64,000 nucleotides of DNA from JBBRVW01 sp038246545 (GTDB lineage: Bacteria > Actinomycetota > Actinomycetes > JACCUZ01). This document shows positions 16,487-26,420 of the stretch, one piece after another. Under the pieces are notes generated by a model. The model saw only the letters and a program-made list of their open reading frames with translations. It ran no database searches and was not told the DNA's origin. The stretch spans positions 32,782 through 96,781 of the forward strand of contig JBBRVW010000012.1 of the NCBI GenBank assembly GCA_038246545.1, read 5' to 3'. Every line of letters starts with the position of its first letter. Positions within the stretch are counted from its first letter, which is position 1. The position numbers and the translations under genes were made by a program.

Positions 16487-19400
16487 GTGTCCGCACTGCC
16501 CAGCACCGGCCGCCCGGCCCAGGGTCTCTACGACCCGGCCTACGAGCACGACGCCTGTGGCGTCGCGTTCGTGGCCACCCTGTCGGGCATCCCGAGCCAC
16601 GACATCGTCGACCAGGCGCTGACCGCCCTGCGCAACCTGGACCACCGCGGCGCCTCGGGTGCCGAGCCGGACTCCGGCGACGGCGCCGGCATCCTCACGC
16701 AGGTGCCGGACGCGTTCCTGCGCGCGGTCGCCCCGTTCCCGCTCCCCGACAAGGGGGCGTACGCCGTGGGCACGGCGTTCCTGCCCGACGACGACACCGA
16801 GGAGGCGGCGGCGCGGACGCGCGTCGCGGCGATCGCCGAGGAAGAGGGACTCCAGGTCCTCGGCTGGCGCGAGGTGCCCACGACCCCGGCGCTGCTCGGG
16901 CACACCGCCGGCAGCGTCATGCCGAGGTTCCGGCAGCTGTTCGTCGCCGCCTCGAGCGGGCGGGTGTTCGGGATGGGTCTCGAGCGGATGGCGTTCTGCC
17001 TGCGGAAGCGGGTCGAGCGCGAGGTCGGGGTCTACCTGCCGTCGCTGTCCTGCCGCACCCTGGTCTACAAGGGCATGCTCACGACGTCGCAGCTCGAGCC
17101 GTTCTACCCCGACCTCTCCGACCGCAGGTTCGTCAGCGAGCTCGCCCTCGTGCACTCCCGGTTCTCGACCAACACCTTCCCGTCGTGGCCGCTGGCGCAC
17201 CCCTACCGGCTGATCGCGCACAACGGCGAGATCAACACCGTCCGCGGCAACCGCAACTGGATGGCCGCCCGCGAGAGCCAGCTGACCAGCGACGTCATCC
17301 CCGGCGACATGTCGCGGCTCACCCCGATCTGCACCCCGGGGGCAAGCGACTCTGCGTCCTTCGACGAGGTGCTCGAGCTGCTCCACCTGGGCGGGCGGTC
17401 GCTGCCGCACGCGGTGCTCATGATGATCCCCGAGGCGTGGGAGAACCACGCCGAGATGGACCCGGCCCGCCGGGCGTTCTACGAGTTCCACGCGGCGCTG
17501 ATGGAGCCGTGGGACGGTCCGGCCTGCATCACCTTCACCGACGGCAGCCTGATCGGCGCGGTGCTGGACCGCAACGGCCTGCGCCCCAGCCGGTACTGGG
17601 TCACCCAGGACGGCCTCGTCGTGCTGGCCAGCGAGGTCGGGGTCCTCGACCTCGACCCGGCGACGGTGGTGCGCAAGGGCCGCCTGCAGCCGGGCCGGAT
17701 GTTCCTCGTCGACACCGACCGCGGCCGGATCGTCGACGACGCCGAGATCAAGGCCGAGCTGGCCGCCGAGGCGCCGTACGACGAGTGGCTGCACGCCGGC
17801 CGCATCCACCTGGCCGACCTTCCCGAGCGCGAGCACGTGGTCCACACGCACGCCAGCGTGACGCGGCGGCAGCAGGCCTTCGGCTACACCGAGGAGGAGC
17901 TGCGGGTGCTGCTCAGCCCGATGGCGCGGGCCGGCACCGAGCCGATCGGGTCGATGGGCACCGACACCCCCATCGCCGTGCTGTCCGCCCGGCCACGGCT
18001 GCTGTTCGACTACTTCAGCCAGCTGTTCGCCCAGGTCACCAACCCGCCGCTGGACGCGATCCGGGAGGAGCTCGTCACCAGTCTCGGCACCGCCATCGGC
18101 CCGGACCAGAACCTGCTGACCGCGACCCCGGCGCACAGCCGCCAGGTCGTCCTCGACTTCCCCGTCATCGACAACGACCAGCTGTCGAAGATCCTGCAGA
18201 TCAACCGGGACGGCGACCTGCCGGGCTTCTCGGCCGTGAAGATCCGCGGGCTCTACCCGGTCGCGGGCGGCGGCCCGGCGCTGCAGTCGGTGCTCGAGGA
18301 CATCTTTGCCGAGGTCAGCGACGCGGTGGCCGCCGGTGCGCGGTTCATCGTGCTCTCCGACCGCGACTCGGACTCCGAGTGGGCCCCGATCCCCTCGCTG
18401 CTGCTGACCAGCGCCGTGCACCACCACCTGATCCGCGAGAAGACCCGCACCCAGGTCGGGCTCGTCGTCGAGGCGGGCGACGTGCGCGAGGTGCACCACG
18501 TCGCACTGCTCGTGGGCTACGGCGCCAGCGCGGTCAACCCCTACCTGGCGATGGAGTCCGTCGAGGACCTGGCCGCCCGGGGCGCCGTACCGGTGACCCC
18601 GGAGAAGGCGGTCGCGAACCTCATCAAGGCCTTGGGCAAGGGCGTGCTCAAGGTGATGTCGAAGATGGGCATCTCGACTGTCGCGAGCTACCACGGCGCG
18701 CAGGTCTTCGAGGCGGTCGGGCTCGACCAGCAGTTCGTGGAGCGCTACTTCACGGGCACGTCGTCCAAGCTCGGCGGCATCGGCCTCGAGGTGGTCGCCG
18801 AGGAGGTCGCGCGCCGGCACGCCATCGCCTACCCGCGCGGCGGGGCCCCGGCGCCCGCGCACCGCAGCCTCGACGTCGGCGGCGAGTACCAGTGGCGCCG
18901 CGAGGGCGAGCTGCACCTGTTCAACCCCGAGACCGTCTTCCGCCTCCAGCACGCTACCCGTGCGCGCCGCTACGACGTGTTCAAGCAGTACACGGCGGCG
19001 GTGGACGCCCAGTCCGAGCGACTGATGACGCTGCGGGGACTGTTCGGGTTCAAGGACGCCGACGCCACCGGGCGCAGCCCCGTGAGGCTCGACGACGTCG
19101 AGCCGGTCGAGGACATCGTCAAGCGCTTCTCGACCGGAGCCATGTCCTACGGCTCGATCTCGCAGGAGGCCCACGAGAACCTCGCGGTGGCCATGAACCG
19201 CCTGGGCGGGAAGTCCAACACCGGCGAGGGCGGCGAGGACAGCGAGCGGCTTTACGACGAGCGGCGCTCGGCGATCAAGCAGGTGGCCAGCGGCCGCTTC
19301 GGGGTCACCAGCGAGTACCTCGTCAACGCCGACGACCTGCAGATCAAGATGGCCCAGGGCGCCAAGCCCGGCGAGGGCGGCCAGCTGCCGGGCCAGAAGG

Positions 19401-21034
19401 TCTACCCGTGGATCGCGCGCACCCGCCACTCCACCCCCGGCGTCGGCCTCATCTCGCCCCCGCCGCACCACGACATCTACTCGATCGAGGACCTCGCCCA
19501 GCTCATCCACGACCTGAAGAACGCCAACGACCGCGCCCGGGTGCACGTCAAGCTCGTCGCCGAGGTCGGCGTCGGGACCGTCGCCGCGGGAGTCAGCAAG
19601 GCGCACGCCGACGTGGTGCTCATCTCGGGTCACGACGGCGGCACGGGCGCGGCGCCGCTCACCAGCCTCAAGCACGCCGGTGCCCCGTGGGAGCTCGGCC
19701 TCGCTGAGACCCAGCAGACCCTGCTGCTCAACGGGTTGCGAGACCGGATCGTCGTACAGACCGATGGCCAGCTCAAGACCGGCCGCGACGTCGTGGTGGC
19801 CGCGCTGCTGGGGGCCGAGGAGTTCGGCTTCGCGACCGCGCCACTCGTGGTGAGCGGGTGCATCATGATGCGCGTCTGCCACCTCGACACCTGCCCCGTC
19901 GGCGTCGCCACGCAGAACCCGGAGCTGCGCAAGAAGTTCTCCGGGAAGCCGGAGTTCGTCGAGACGTTCTTCACCTACATCGCCGAGGAGGTGCGCGAGC
20001 ACCTCGCCGCGCTCGGCTTCCGCAGCCTGGACGAGGCGATCGGTCAGGCGGAGTCGCTGGACACCGGTCGCGCGGTCGCGCACTGGAAGGCCCACGGCCT
20101 CGACCTCGGTCCGGTGCTGCACGTGCCCGAGCTGCCCGAGGGCACCCCGCGCAGGCGCACCACGGTGCAGGACCACGGCCTGGAGAAGGCGCTGGACAAC
20201 GAGCTCATCGCCAAGTCGGCCGACGCCCTGGAGCACGGGCAACCGGTCCGGTTCGACGTGCCGATCCGCAACGTCAACCGGACCGTGGGCACCATGCTCG
20301 GCTCCGAGGTCACGCGGCGCCACGGCGGTGCCGGGCTGGCCGACGGCACGATCGACATCACCCTCTCCGGCTCGGCCGGCCAGTCTTTCGGAGCGTTCCT
20401 GCCGCGGGGCGTCACGCTGCGCCTGGTCGGCGACGCGAACGACTACCTCGGCAAGGGCCTGTCCGGCGGCCGGCTGTCGGTCCGGCCGTCGCCGTCCGCG
20501 TCACTGGTGGCCGAGCGCAACGTGATCGCCGGCAACGTGCTGCTGTACGGCGCGACCGACGGCGAGGTGTTCGTGCGGGGACTGGTGGGGGAGCGGTTCG
20601 CGGTGCGCAACAGCGGCGCCACCGCGGTCGTCGAGGGTGTGGGCGACCACGGCTGCGAGTACATGACGGGCGGTCAGGTCGTCGTCCTCGGCGGCGTGGG
20701 TCGCAACTTCGCCGCCGGCATGAGCGGCGGCACGGCGTACGTTCTCGATCTGCACGAACGGCGGGTCAACACCGAGATGGTCGACCTCGAGCCGCTCGAC
20801 GGCGAGGACGTCGACCTTCTCCACATGCTGGTCCGGCGACACGTGGACCACACCGGCTCCGCCGTCGGCGCCGCGCTGCTCGAGGACTGGCAGGCCTCGG
20901 CCGGCCGCTTCACCAAGGTGATGCCGCGGGACTACAAGGCAGTCCTCGTGGCCCGCTCCCGGGCGCTGGAGGCGGGCTTCGCCGAGGACAGCAAGGAGAC
21001 GCTCGACGCGATCATGGAGGCCTCCCGTGGCTGA
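16487..21034 (+). CDS. gltB: Glutamate synthase (NADPH) large subunit
   Basis: The 1515-residue enzyme makes two glutamates from glutamine and 2-oxoglutarate. A short propeptide precedes the nucleophile Cys (EHDACGVAFVATLSG, Cys about residue 24), followed by the class-II amidotransferase domain, the central domain and the FMN synthase barrel. The [3Fe-4S] ligands are the three Cys of CIMMRVCHLDTCPVG. The C-terminal GXGXG repeat helix region (SGSAGQSFGAFLPRG onward) completes it. GTG 16487 was chosen because GAGGAAGG lies 12 nt upstream; GTG 16475 is in frame. It overlaps gltD by 8 bp. Confidence 0.96.
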   Translation: MSALPSTGRPAQGLYDPAYEHDACGVAFVATLSGIPSHDIVDQALTALRNLDHRGASGAEPDSGDGAGILTQVPDAFLRAVAPFPLPDKGAYAVGTAFLPDDDTEEAAARTRVAAIAEEEGLQVLGWREVPTTPALLGHTAGSVMPRFRQLFVAASSGRVFGMGLERMAFCLRKRVEREVGVYLPSLSCRTLVYKGMLTTSQLEPFYPDLSDRRFVSELALVHSRFSTNTFPSWPLAHPYRLIAHNGEINTVRGNRNWMAARESQLTSDVIPGDMSRLTPICTPGASDSASFDEVLELLHLGGRSLPHAVLMMIPEAWENHAEMDPARRAFYEFHAALMEPWDGPACITFTDGSLIGAVLDRNGLRPSRYWVTQDGLVVLASEVGVLDLDPATVVRKGRLQPGRMFLVDTDRGRIVDDAEIKAELAAEAPYDEWLHAGRIHLADLPEREHVVHTHASVTRRQQAFGYTEEELRVLLSPMARAGTEPIGSMGTDTPIAVLSARPRLLFDYFSQLFAQVTNPPLDAIREELVTSLGTAIGPDQNLLTATPAHSRQVVLDFPVIDNDQLSKILQINRDGDLPGFSAVKIRGLYPVAGGGPALQSVLEDIFAEVSDAVAAGARFIVLSDRDSDSEWAPIPSLLLTSAVHHHLIREKTRTQVGLVVEAGDVREVHHVALLVGYGASAVNPYLAMESVEDLAARGAVPVTPEKAVANLIKALGKGVLKVMSKMGISTVASYHGAQVFEAVGLDQQFVERYFTGTSSKLGGIGLEVVAEEVARRHAIAYPRGGAPAPAHRSLDVGGEYQWRREGELHLFNPETVFRLQHATRARRYDVFKQYTAAVDAQSERLMTLRGLFGFKDADATGRSPVRLDDVEPVEDIVKRFSTGAMSYGSISQEAHENLAVAMNRLGGKSNTGEGGEDSERLYDERRSAIKQVASGRFGVTSEYLVNADDLQIKMAQGAKPGEGGQLPGQKVYPWIARTRHSTPGVGLISPPPHHDIYSIEDLAQLIHDLKNANDRARVHVKLVAEVGVGTVAAGVSKAHADVVLISGHDGGTGAAPLTSLKHAGAPWELGLAETQQTLLLNGLRDRIVVQTDGQLKTGRDVVVAALLGAEEFGFATAPLVVSGCIMMRVCHLDTCPVGVATQNPELRKKFSGKPEFVETFFTYIAEEVREHLAALGFRSLDEAIGQAESLDTGRAVAHWKAHGLDLGPVLHVPELPEGTPRRRTTVQDHGLEKALDNELIAKSADALEHGQPVRFDVPIRNVNRTVGTMLGSEVTRRHGGAGLADGTIDITLSGSAGQSFGAFLPRGVTLRLVGDANDYLGKGLSGGRLSVRPSPSASLVAERNVIAGNVLLYGATDGEVFVRGLVGERFAVRNSGATAVVEGVGDHGCEYMTGGQVVVLGGVGRNFAAGMSGGTAYVLDLHERRVNTEMVDLEPLDGEDVDLLHMLVRRHVDHTGSAVGAALLEDWQASAGRFTKVMPRDYKAVLVARSRALEAGFAEDSKETLDAIMEASRG

Positions 21035-22487
21035 CCCGAAGGGTTTCCTGAGCTCTCCGCAGCGTGAGCTGCCCGGCCGGCGGCCGGTCGACGTGCGCAT
21101 CCTCGACTACCGCGAGGTCTACGAGAAGCAGGACCACGAACAGCTGCACAAGCAGGCGGGCCGGTGCATGGACTGCGGCATCCCGTTCTGTCACGACGGC
21201 TGCCCGTTGGGCAACCTCATCCCGGAGTGGAACGACCTTGCCTGGCGTGACGACTGGCAGGCAGCGATCGAGCGGCTGCACGCCACGAACAACTTCCCGG
21301 AGTTCACCGGCCGGCTGTGCCCCGCTCCGTGCGAGGGGTCGTGCGTGCTCGGCATCAACTCCGACCCGGTCACCATCAAGCAGGTCGAGGTGTCCATCGT
21401 CGACCGGGCGTGGGACGAGGGCTGGGTGCAGCCCCAGCCGCCCGAGCGGCTGACCGGCAAGACGATCGCCGTCGTCGGGTCGGGGCCGGCCGGGCTGGCC
21501 GCCGCCCAGCAGCTGACCCGGGCCGGGCACACCGTCGTCGTGCTGGAGCGCGCCGACGCGATCGGTGGACTGCTCCGCTACGGCATCCCCGAGTTCAAGA
21601 TGGAGAAGCGACAGCTGGACCGCCGCCTCGACCAGATGCGGGCCGAGGGCACCCGGTTCAAGACCGGCGTCGACGTCGGCGCCGACCTCGACACCACGGC
21701 GCTGCGGGCCCGGTACGACGCCGTGGTCCTCGCCCTGGGCGCCACCGCTGCGCGCGACCTTCCGGTGCCCGGCCGGGGGCTCGGTGGGGTCCTGCAGGCG
21801 ATGGAGTACCTGCCGCACGCCAACCGGCACGCGCTGGACACGTCGTACGACGTCCCGGTCAGTGCCGAGGGCAAGGACGTCGTCATCATCGGCGGCGGCG
21901 ACACCGGCGCCGACTGCCTCGGCACCGCGCACCGGCAGGGTGCCGCCTCGGTGACCCAGCTCGAGATCATGCCGCGGCCGGCCGACACCCGTCCCGAGAC
22001 CAGTCCCTGGCCGACCTGGCCGTTGATCTACCGCACGTCCAGCGCCCACGAGGAGGGCGGTGATCGGGTCTACGCCGTCAGCACGAACCGCCTGGTCGGC
22101 GACGACGACGGGCAGGTGGCCGCACTGGAGCTGATCGAGGTGACCATGACGGGGGGCCGGTTCGAGCCGGTCGAGGGCAGCGAGCGGACCATCCCGGCGC
22201 AGCTCGTGCTGCTCGCCATGGGGTTCACCGGACCGCAGCAGCCTGGCCTGCTGGAGCGCCTCGGTGTCGAGCTCGACGCGCGCGGCACCATCGCCCGGGA
22301 CGACGACTTCATGTCCTCGGTGCCGGGGGTGTTCGTCGCCGGTGACGCCGGCCGTGGGCAGTCGCTCATCGTCTGGGCGATCGCCGAGGGCCGGGCCGCG
22401 GCCGCGGGCGTGGACGGCTGGCTGAGGCACGGACGCTCCACGCTGCCGCGCCCGATCCCCCCCACGGCGCGCCCCCTGACCGTCTGA
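21027..22487 (+). CDS. gltD: Glutamate synthase small subunit
   Basis: The 486-residue flavoprotein passes electrons from NADPH to GltB. The N-terminal Cys motifs CMDCGIPFCHDGCPLGN and CPAPCEGSC bind two [4Fe-4S] clusters. FAD binding is at VVGSGPAGLAAAQQL and NADPH binding at IIGGGDTGADC. The length is normal. GTG start 8 bp upstream of the gltB stop, so the two subunits are translationally coupled. A weak GC-rich stem follows the stop codon. Confidence 0.96.
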   Translation: MADPKGFLSSPQRELPGRRPVDVRILDYREVYEKQDHEQLHKQAGRCMDCGIPFCHDGCPLGNLIPEWNDLAWRDDWQAAIERLHATNNFPEFTGRLCPAPCEGSCVLGINSDPVTIKQVEVSIVDRAWDEGWVQPQPPERLTGKTIAVVGSGPAGLAAAQQLTRAGHTVVVLERADAIGGLLRYGIPEFKMEKRQLDRRLDQMRAEGTRFKTGVDVGADLDTTALRARYDAVVLALGATAARDLPVPGRGLGGVLQAMEYLPHANRHALDTSYDVPVSAEGKDVVIIGGGDTGADCLGTAHRQGAASVTQLEIMPRPADTRPETSPWPTWPLIYRTSSAHEEGGDRVYAVSTNRLVGDDDGQVAALELIEVTMTGGRFEPVEGSERTIPAQLVLLAMGFTGPQQPGLLERLGVELDARGTIARDDDFMSSVPGVFVAGDAGRGQSLIVWAIAEGRAAAAGVDGWLRHGRSTLPRPIPPTARPLTV

Positions 22488-22580
22488 CCGACGCGGGCGA
22501 GGGCGGTCCCGCTCGCGCCACCTCCCAGGACGGGCGCTCCGGCGGGGCGGCACTAGGCCCCGGGGCATGGTCGGGTCTAG

Positions 22581-22596
22581 GGTGACCGCGGTCACA
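22581..22596. promoter_or_regulatory. CRP-like palindromic operator
   Basis: GGTGACCGCGGTCACA contains a perfect 14-bp palindrome (22582-22595) and matches the CRP-family consensus TGTGA-N6-TCACA at all but one defined base. It lies 31 bp before the subtilase start, in position to control it. Actinomycete CRP/GlxR proteins bind such sites; binding here is inferred only. Confidence 0.45.
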
Positions 22597-22626
22597 AACC
22601 TGACATATGCCATAGGAGGCATTTCC

Positions 22627-24366
22627 GTGCGATCGACCAGACTGTTCGCCGGCGCCGCGGCCACCGCCGCCGTGTTGGTGACCGGCGTGCTGACGTCACC
22701 CGCCGGCGCCGACGCCACCGACACGACGGCCACCCCGTCCGGCCCGTCCACCACCTACAACGTGCTCGTCGCCGACGGCGCCAGCCGGGCCGACGCGGCG
22801 CGTGTGGTCCGCTCCGAGGGCGGCACGGTGGTCCGGACCAACGACGACGTCGGGCTCCTCACCGTCACCGCCCCCCGCGACGGGTTCGTCCTCGCAATGG
22901 CCGGCCAGGACGCTGTGGTCGGCGCGGCTCGCGCCACGGTCATCGGCCGCACGCCGGGCGCGGCGCCGGTGAAGGACCTGGTAGAGACCGAGGGACAGCG
23001 CTCCGGCCACCACGGCAGCGCGGTCGGGGCCCGGGCCAAGGGAGCGACCACCGCGGGGATGGATCCGCTGGACGCGAACCTCTGGGGTCTCCGGATGGTG
23101 CGGTCGGACAGCGCGCGCACCGTGCAGCCAGGCAGCAAGGGGGTGACCGTCGGGATCCTCGACTCCGGCATCGACGCCCGCAACCCGGACCTGGCGCCGA
23201 ACTTCGACGCAGGGAAGTCTCGCAACTTCGTCACCGACATCCCGGACATCGACGGACCGTGCGAGTTCTCCGGCTGCAAGGACCCGGTGGGCTGGGACGA
23301 CTCCGGCCACGGCACCCACGTCGCGGGCACGGTCGGTGCCGCAGCCAACGGCATCGGAGTCTCCGGTGTCGCACCGAACGTGACACTGGTGGAGATCCGC
23401 GGCGGCCAGGACAGCGGCTACCTGTTCCTCGAGCCGGTCGTCAACGCGCTCACCTACGGTGCCGACATCGGTCTCGACGTCATCAACATGTCGTTCTACA
23501 TCGACCCGTGGCTCTACAACTGCACGGCGAACCCGGCGGACTCGCCGGCGGCGCAGGCCGAGCAGCGCACGATCATCGCCACCGTGAACCGGGCACTGGA
23601 CTACGCGGACGCCCACGGGGTCACGTTGGTCGGCTCGCTCGGCAACAACCACGAGGACCTCGGCAAGCCGCGCGCCGACGCCTCGAGCCCGGACTACCCG
23701 GCCGACTCTGCCTACGACCGGCCGATCGACAACAGCGACTGCGTCGACCTCCCGGTCGAGGGGCCGCACGTCATCGGCGTGTCCGCCCTGGGCCCGTCGC
23801 AGAAGAAGGCCGACTACTCCAACTACGGAGTGGAGCAGATCTCGGTCGCAGCGCCGGGCGGCTGGTTCCGTGACGGCTATGGCACGCCGTCGTACCGCAC
23901 CCTGCAGAACGAGATCCTGTCCACCTACCCGGTGAACGTCCTCCAGGAACAGGGCCGGGTCGACGCCGACGGGAATGTGACCTCCGCAGGGACCGACGCC
24001 GGCATCCAGAAGGACTGCCCCGCGGGTGAGACCGACTACACCAGGTGCGGGTACTACAACTGGCTCCAGGGCACCTCGATGGCCTCTCCCCACGTCACCG
24101 GGGTGGCAGCGCTGATCGTCAGCCAGTTCGGCACCAGGGACGGTCGTCGCGGCGGACTGAGACTCGCGCCGCGCAAGACCGAGCGGATCCTGGTCGGGTC
24201 AGCGGCCGCCCACGCCTGCCCGACCCCGCCGCTGCAGAGCTACCAGCTGGAAGCCCGGCCGGCCGAGTTCGATGCCCTGTGCGAGGGCGGCACCGAGTTC
24301 AACGGGTTCTACGGCGCCGGGATCGTCGACGCCTACGCGGCGGTGACCGGCGGCAAGTCGTACTGA
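22627..24366 (+). CDS. Secreted S8 (subtilisin-family) serine protease
   Basis: The 579-residue product has a signal peptide (about residues 1-29, ending PAGADA), an I9-like propeptide (NVLVADGASRADAARVV...) and a catalytic domain. The triad is Asp 179 (GILDSGID), His 228 (DDSGHGTHVAG) and Ser 484 (QGTSMASPHVTG); the oxyanion Asn is in GSLGNNHEDL. Several Cys pairs suggest disulfides. The GTG at 22627 is preceded by a strong AGGAGG (22614-22619). Upstream in-frame codons would destroy the signal peptide. Likely an extracellular degradative protease, monocistronic, possibly CRP-regulated. Confidence 0.93.
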   Translation: MRSTRLFAGAAATAAVLVTGVLTSPAGADATDTTATPSGPSTTYNVLVADGASRADAARVVRSEGGTVVRTNDDVGLLTVTAPRDGFVLAMAGQDAVVGAARATVIGRTPGAAPVKDLVETEGQRSGHHGSAVGARAKGATTAGMDPLDANLWGLRMVRSDSARTVQPGSKGVTVGILDSGIDARNPDLAPNFDAGKSRNFVTDIPDIDGPCEFSGCKDPVGWDDSGHGTHVAGTVGAAANGIGVSGVAPNVTLVEIRGGQDSGYLFLEPVVNALTYGADIGLDVINMSFYIDPWLYNCTANPADSPAAQAEQRTIIATVNRALDYADAHGVTLVGSLGNNHEDLGKPRADASSPDYPADSAYDRPIDNSDCVDLPVEGPHVIGVSALGPSQKKADYSNYGVEQISVAAPGGWFRDGYGTPSYRTLQNEILSTYPVNVLQEQGRVDADGNVTSAGTDAGIQKDCPAGETDYTRCGYYNWLQGTSMASPHVTGVAALIVSQFGTRDGRRGGLRLAPRKTERILVGSAAAHACPTPPLQSYQLEARPAEFDALCEGGTEFNGFYGAGIVDAYAAVTGGKSY

Positions 24367-24382
24367 CCCCAGCACCGGCGGC

Positions 24383-24413
24383 GGCCGGACCCGGTGACCG
24401 ACCGGGTCCGGCC
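24383..24413. terminator. 12-bp GC hairpin after the subtilase gene
   Basis: GGCCGGACCCGG (24383-24394) and CCGGGTCCGGCC (24402-24413) form a perfect 12-bp stem with a 7-nt loop, 17 bp after the subtilase stop. There is no U-tract, as is common for actinomycete terminators. Confidence 0.7.
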
Positions 24414-24474
24414 GGCGTTCTGCGGCCGGCTCGTCCAGCGGGTGGCGGCGCAGGCCCGACACCGGACGGCCCGG

Positions 24475-24520
24475 GGTCCCCGGGTGCGGTCCAACGACTG
24501 GACCGCACGCGCAGGGGACC
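24475..24520. repeat. Long two-part hairpin upstream of pyk
   Basis: TGCGGTCCA/TGGACCGCA (24485-24493 and 24499-24507, 5-nt loop) is nested inside GGTCCCC/GGGGACC (24475-24481 and 24514-24520). It ends 14 bp before the pyk -10 box, so it may be a second terminator insulating pyk or an operator-like structure. Confidence 0.45.
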
Positions 24521-24545
24521 CGGGGCGCCGGACTAGGCTCGGCAC

Positions 24546-25988
24546 GTGCGTCGCGCAAAGATCGTCTGCACCCTCGGCCCCGCCACGTCCAGCACCTCGC
24601 AGGTGCGAGCTCTGGTTGACGCCGGCATGGACGTCGCCCGGCTGAACCTCTCGCACGGCGACTACGCCGACCACGAGAAGGTCTACCGCGCGGTCCGCCG
24701 GGCCTCCGACGAGACCGGGCGCGGCGTCGCCGTCCTGGTCGACCTCCAGGGCCCGAAGATCCGGGTGGGGACGTTCGCGTCCGGCCCGGTCATGCTCGTC
24801 AACGGGGCCGAGTTCACCATCACCACCGATGACGTGCCCGGAGACGTCCACGAGGTCGGCACGACCTACGACGGGCTGCCGGGTGACGTGCAGCCGGGCG
24901 ACCGGCTGCTCATCGACGACGGCAAGGTCGCGCTGGAGTGCATCAAGGTCGAGGGCACGCGCGTGTTCACCAAGGTGATCGAGGGTGGCCGGGTCTCCAA
25001 CAACAAGGGGATCAACCTCCCCGGCGTCGCGGTCAGCGTTCCCGCCCTGTCCGAGAAGGACAAGGAGGACCTGCGCTGGGCCCTGCACCTGCAGGCCGAC
25101 CTCATCGCGTTGTCGTTCGTGCGCAACGCCGGCGACGCCAGGGACGTGCGCGACATCATGGACGAGGAGGGCGTGCACCTCCCCGTGCTGGCGAAGATCG
25201 AGAAACCGCAGGCCGTCGACAACCTGGCCGAGATCGTCGAGGCGTTCGACGGCATCATGGTCGCCCGCGGGGACCTCGGTGTCGAGCTGCCCCTCGAGGA
25301 CGTCCCGCTGGTGCAGACGCAGGCGATCACCCTCGCCCGCCGGGCGGCGAAGCCGGTCATCGTCGCGACGCAGATGCTGGAGTCGATGATCGAGACGTCG
25401 CGTCCGACGCGGGCCGAGGCGTCCGACGTCGCGAACGCCGTGCTCGACGGAGCCGACGCGCTGATGCTGTCGGGGGAGACGAGCGTCGGGAAGTTCCCGA
25501 TCGTCGCGGTGGAGACGATGGCGCGCATCATCGTGAAGATGGAGGAGAACGCGCTGGACTCGATCCCGCCGCTGGGCGGTCTGCCCCGGACGAAGGGTGG
25601 CGCGATCACCCGTGCGGCGGCGGAGGTCGGCGAGCTGCTCGGCGCGCGCTTCCTGGTGGCGTTCACGCAGAGCGGTGACTCCGCGCGGCGGCTGTCCCGG
25701 CTCCGGTCGTCGATCCCGCTGCTGGCGTTCACGCCGGAGCAGGCGGTGCGCAGCCAGCTGTCGCTGCTGTGGGGTGTCGAGGCGTTCCTCACGGAGTACG
25801 TCAAGCACACCGACGACATGGTCCGGCAGGTCGACTCCGCGCTGCTCGGCGCCGGCCGCGTCGCGAAGGGTGACCTCGTCGTCATCGTCGCCGGCAGCCC
25901 GCCCGGCATCCCCGGCTCGACGAACGCGATGCGCGTGCACCGCATCGGCGACGCCACCGGTGGCCTCGCCGAGGCCTACACGGGCTGA
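24546..25988 (+). CDS. pyk: Pyruvate kinase
   Basis: The 480-residue glycolytic enzyme transfers phosphate from phosphoenolpyruvate to ADP. Signatures are KIVCTLGPATS, RLNLSHGDY, the active-site block VLAKIEKPQAVDNL (catalytic Lys), MVARGDLGVELP and ATQMLESMI. The C-terminal allosteric domain is present and the length is normal. TAGGCT (24534-24539) ends 7 nt before the GTG, indicating a leaderless transcript. Its 3' end overlaps the convergent membrane-protein gene by 13 bp. Confidence 0.96.
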   Translation: MRRAKIVCTLGPATSSTSQVRALVDAGMDVARLNLSHGDYADHEKVYRAVRRASDETGRGVAVLVDLQGPKIRVGTFASGPVMLVNGAEFTITTDDVPGDVHEVGTTYDGLPGDVQPGDRLLIDDGKVALECIKVEGTRVFTKVIEGGRVSNNKGINLPGVAVSVPALSEKDKEDLRWALHLQADLIALSFVRNAGDARDVRDIMDEEGVHLPVLAKIEKPQAVDNLAEIVEAFDGIMVARGDLGVELPLEDVPLVQTQAITLARRAAKPVIVATQMLESMIETSRPTRAEASDVANAVLDGADALMLSGETSVGKFPIVAVETMARIIVKMEENALDSIPPLGGLPRTKGGAITRAAAEVGELLGARFLVAFTQSGDSARRLSRLRSSIPLLAFTPEQAVRSQLSLLWGVEAFLTEYVKHTDDMVRQVDSALLGAGRVAKGDLVVIVAGSPPGIPGSTNAMRVHRIGDATGGLAEAYTG

Positions 25989-26413
25989 CCGGGCGGACCT
26001 CCGCCGAGCCGGGCCGACCCGGTGCGGTGCCGGGCGACGAGCGCGCGCACCAGCAGAACGTCGGTGGTCGCCGCGAGCATCAGGGTGACGACCCCCAGCG
26101 TGTGAGTGGTCACGGTGAACCAGGCTGCCGGCTCACCGGTGACGTAGGAGCTGTCGGTGCCGCCGGCGGCGGAGGACGAGCCGGAACCGGCGCTGCTCGA
26201 GGGGTTGGCGCCGGGGACCAGGGCCAGCAGGCCGTACATCACGTAGTAGAGCGGGGCGGCCACCAGGCTCGCCGGGACGGCGGCGGCCGCAGCGAGGACC
26301 ACCGGCCACGGCGAACCGACGGCGAACCCCCACGCGGCGCAGAGGCCGACCGCCGCGACGTAGCAGGCCGCGGGCAGCGTCAGCCGGCGGCTGACGTCCC
26401 GCGGGCCTGACAC
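25976..26413 (-). CDS. Small membrane protein of unknown function
   Basis: The 145-residue product has three hydrophobic helices (about 13-32, 36-67 and 100-122) and a Ser/Gly-rich loop (NPSSSAGSGSSSAAGGTDSS) between the second and third, probably outside the cell. No family was confidently recognised. GTG start at 26413. CATGAT on the minus strand (26425-26420) ends 7 nt before it, suggesting an own leaderless promoter inside the end of the DUF456 gene. Its stop lies within the 3' end of pyk. Confidence 0.65.
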   Translation of the reverse strand: MSGPRDVSRRLTLPAACYVAAVGLCAAWGFAVGSPWPVVLAAAAAVPASLVAAPLYYVMYGLLALVPGANPSSSAGSGSSSAAGGTDSSYVTGEPAAWFTVTTHTLGVVTLMLAATTDVLLVRALVARHRTGSARLGGGPPGQPV

Positions 26414-26420
26414 CGTCGGA

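Noticed and set aside
16211..20323. Very long open frame antisense to gltB
   Set aside because: It mirrors the gltB codons in the opposite strand, is rich in Arg/Gly/Val/Asp with no motif, and is a usual artefact of high-GC third positions.
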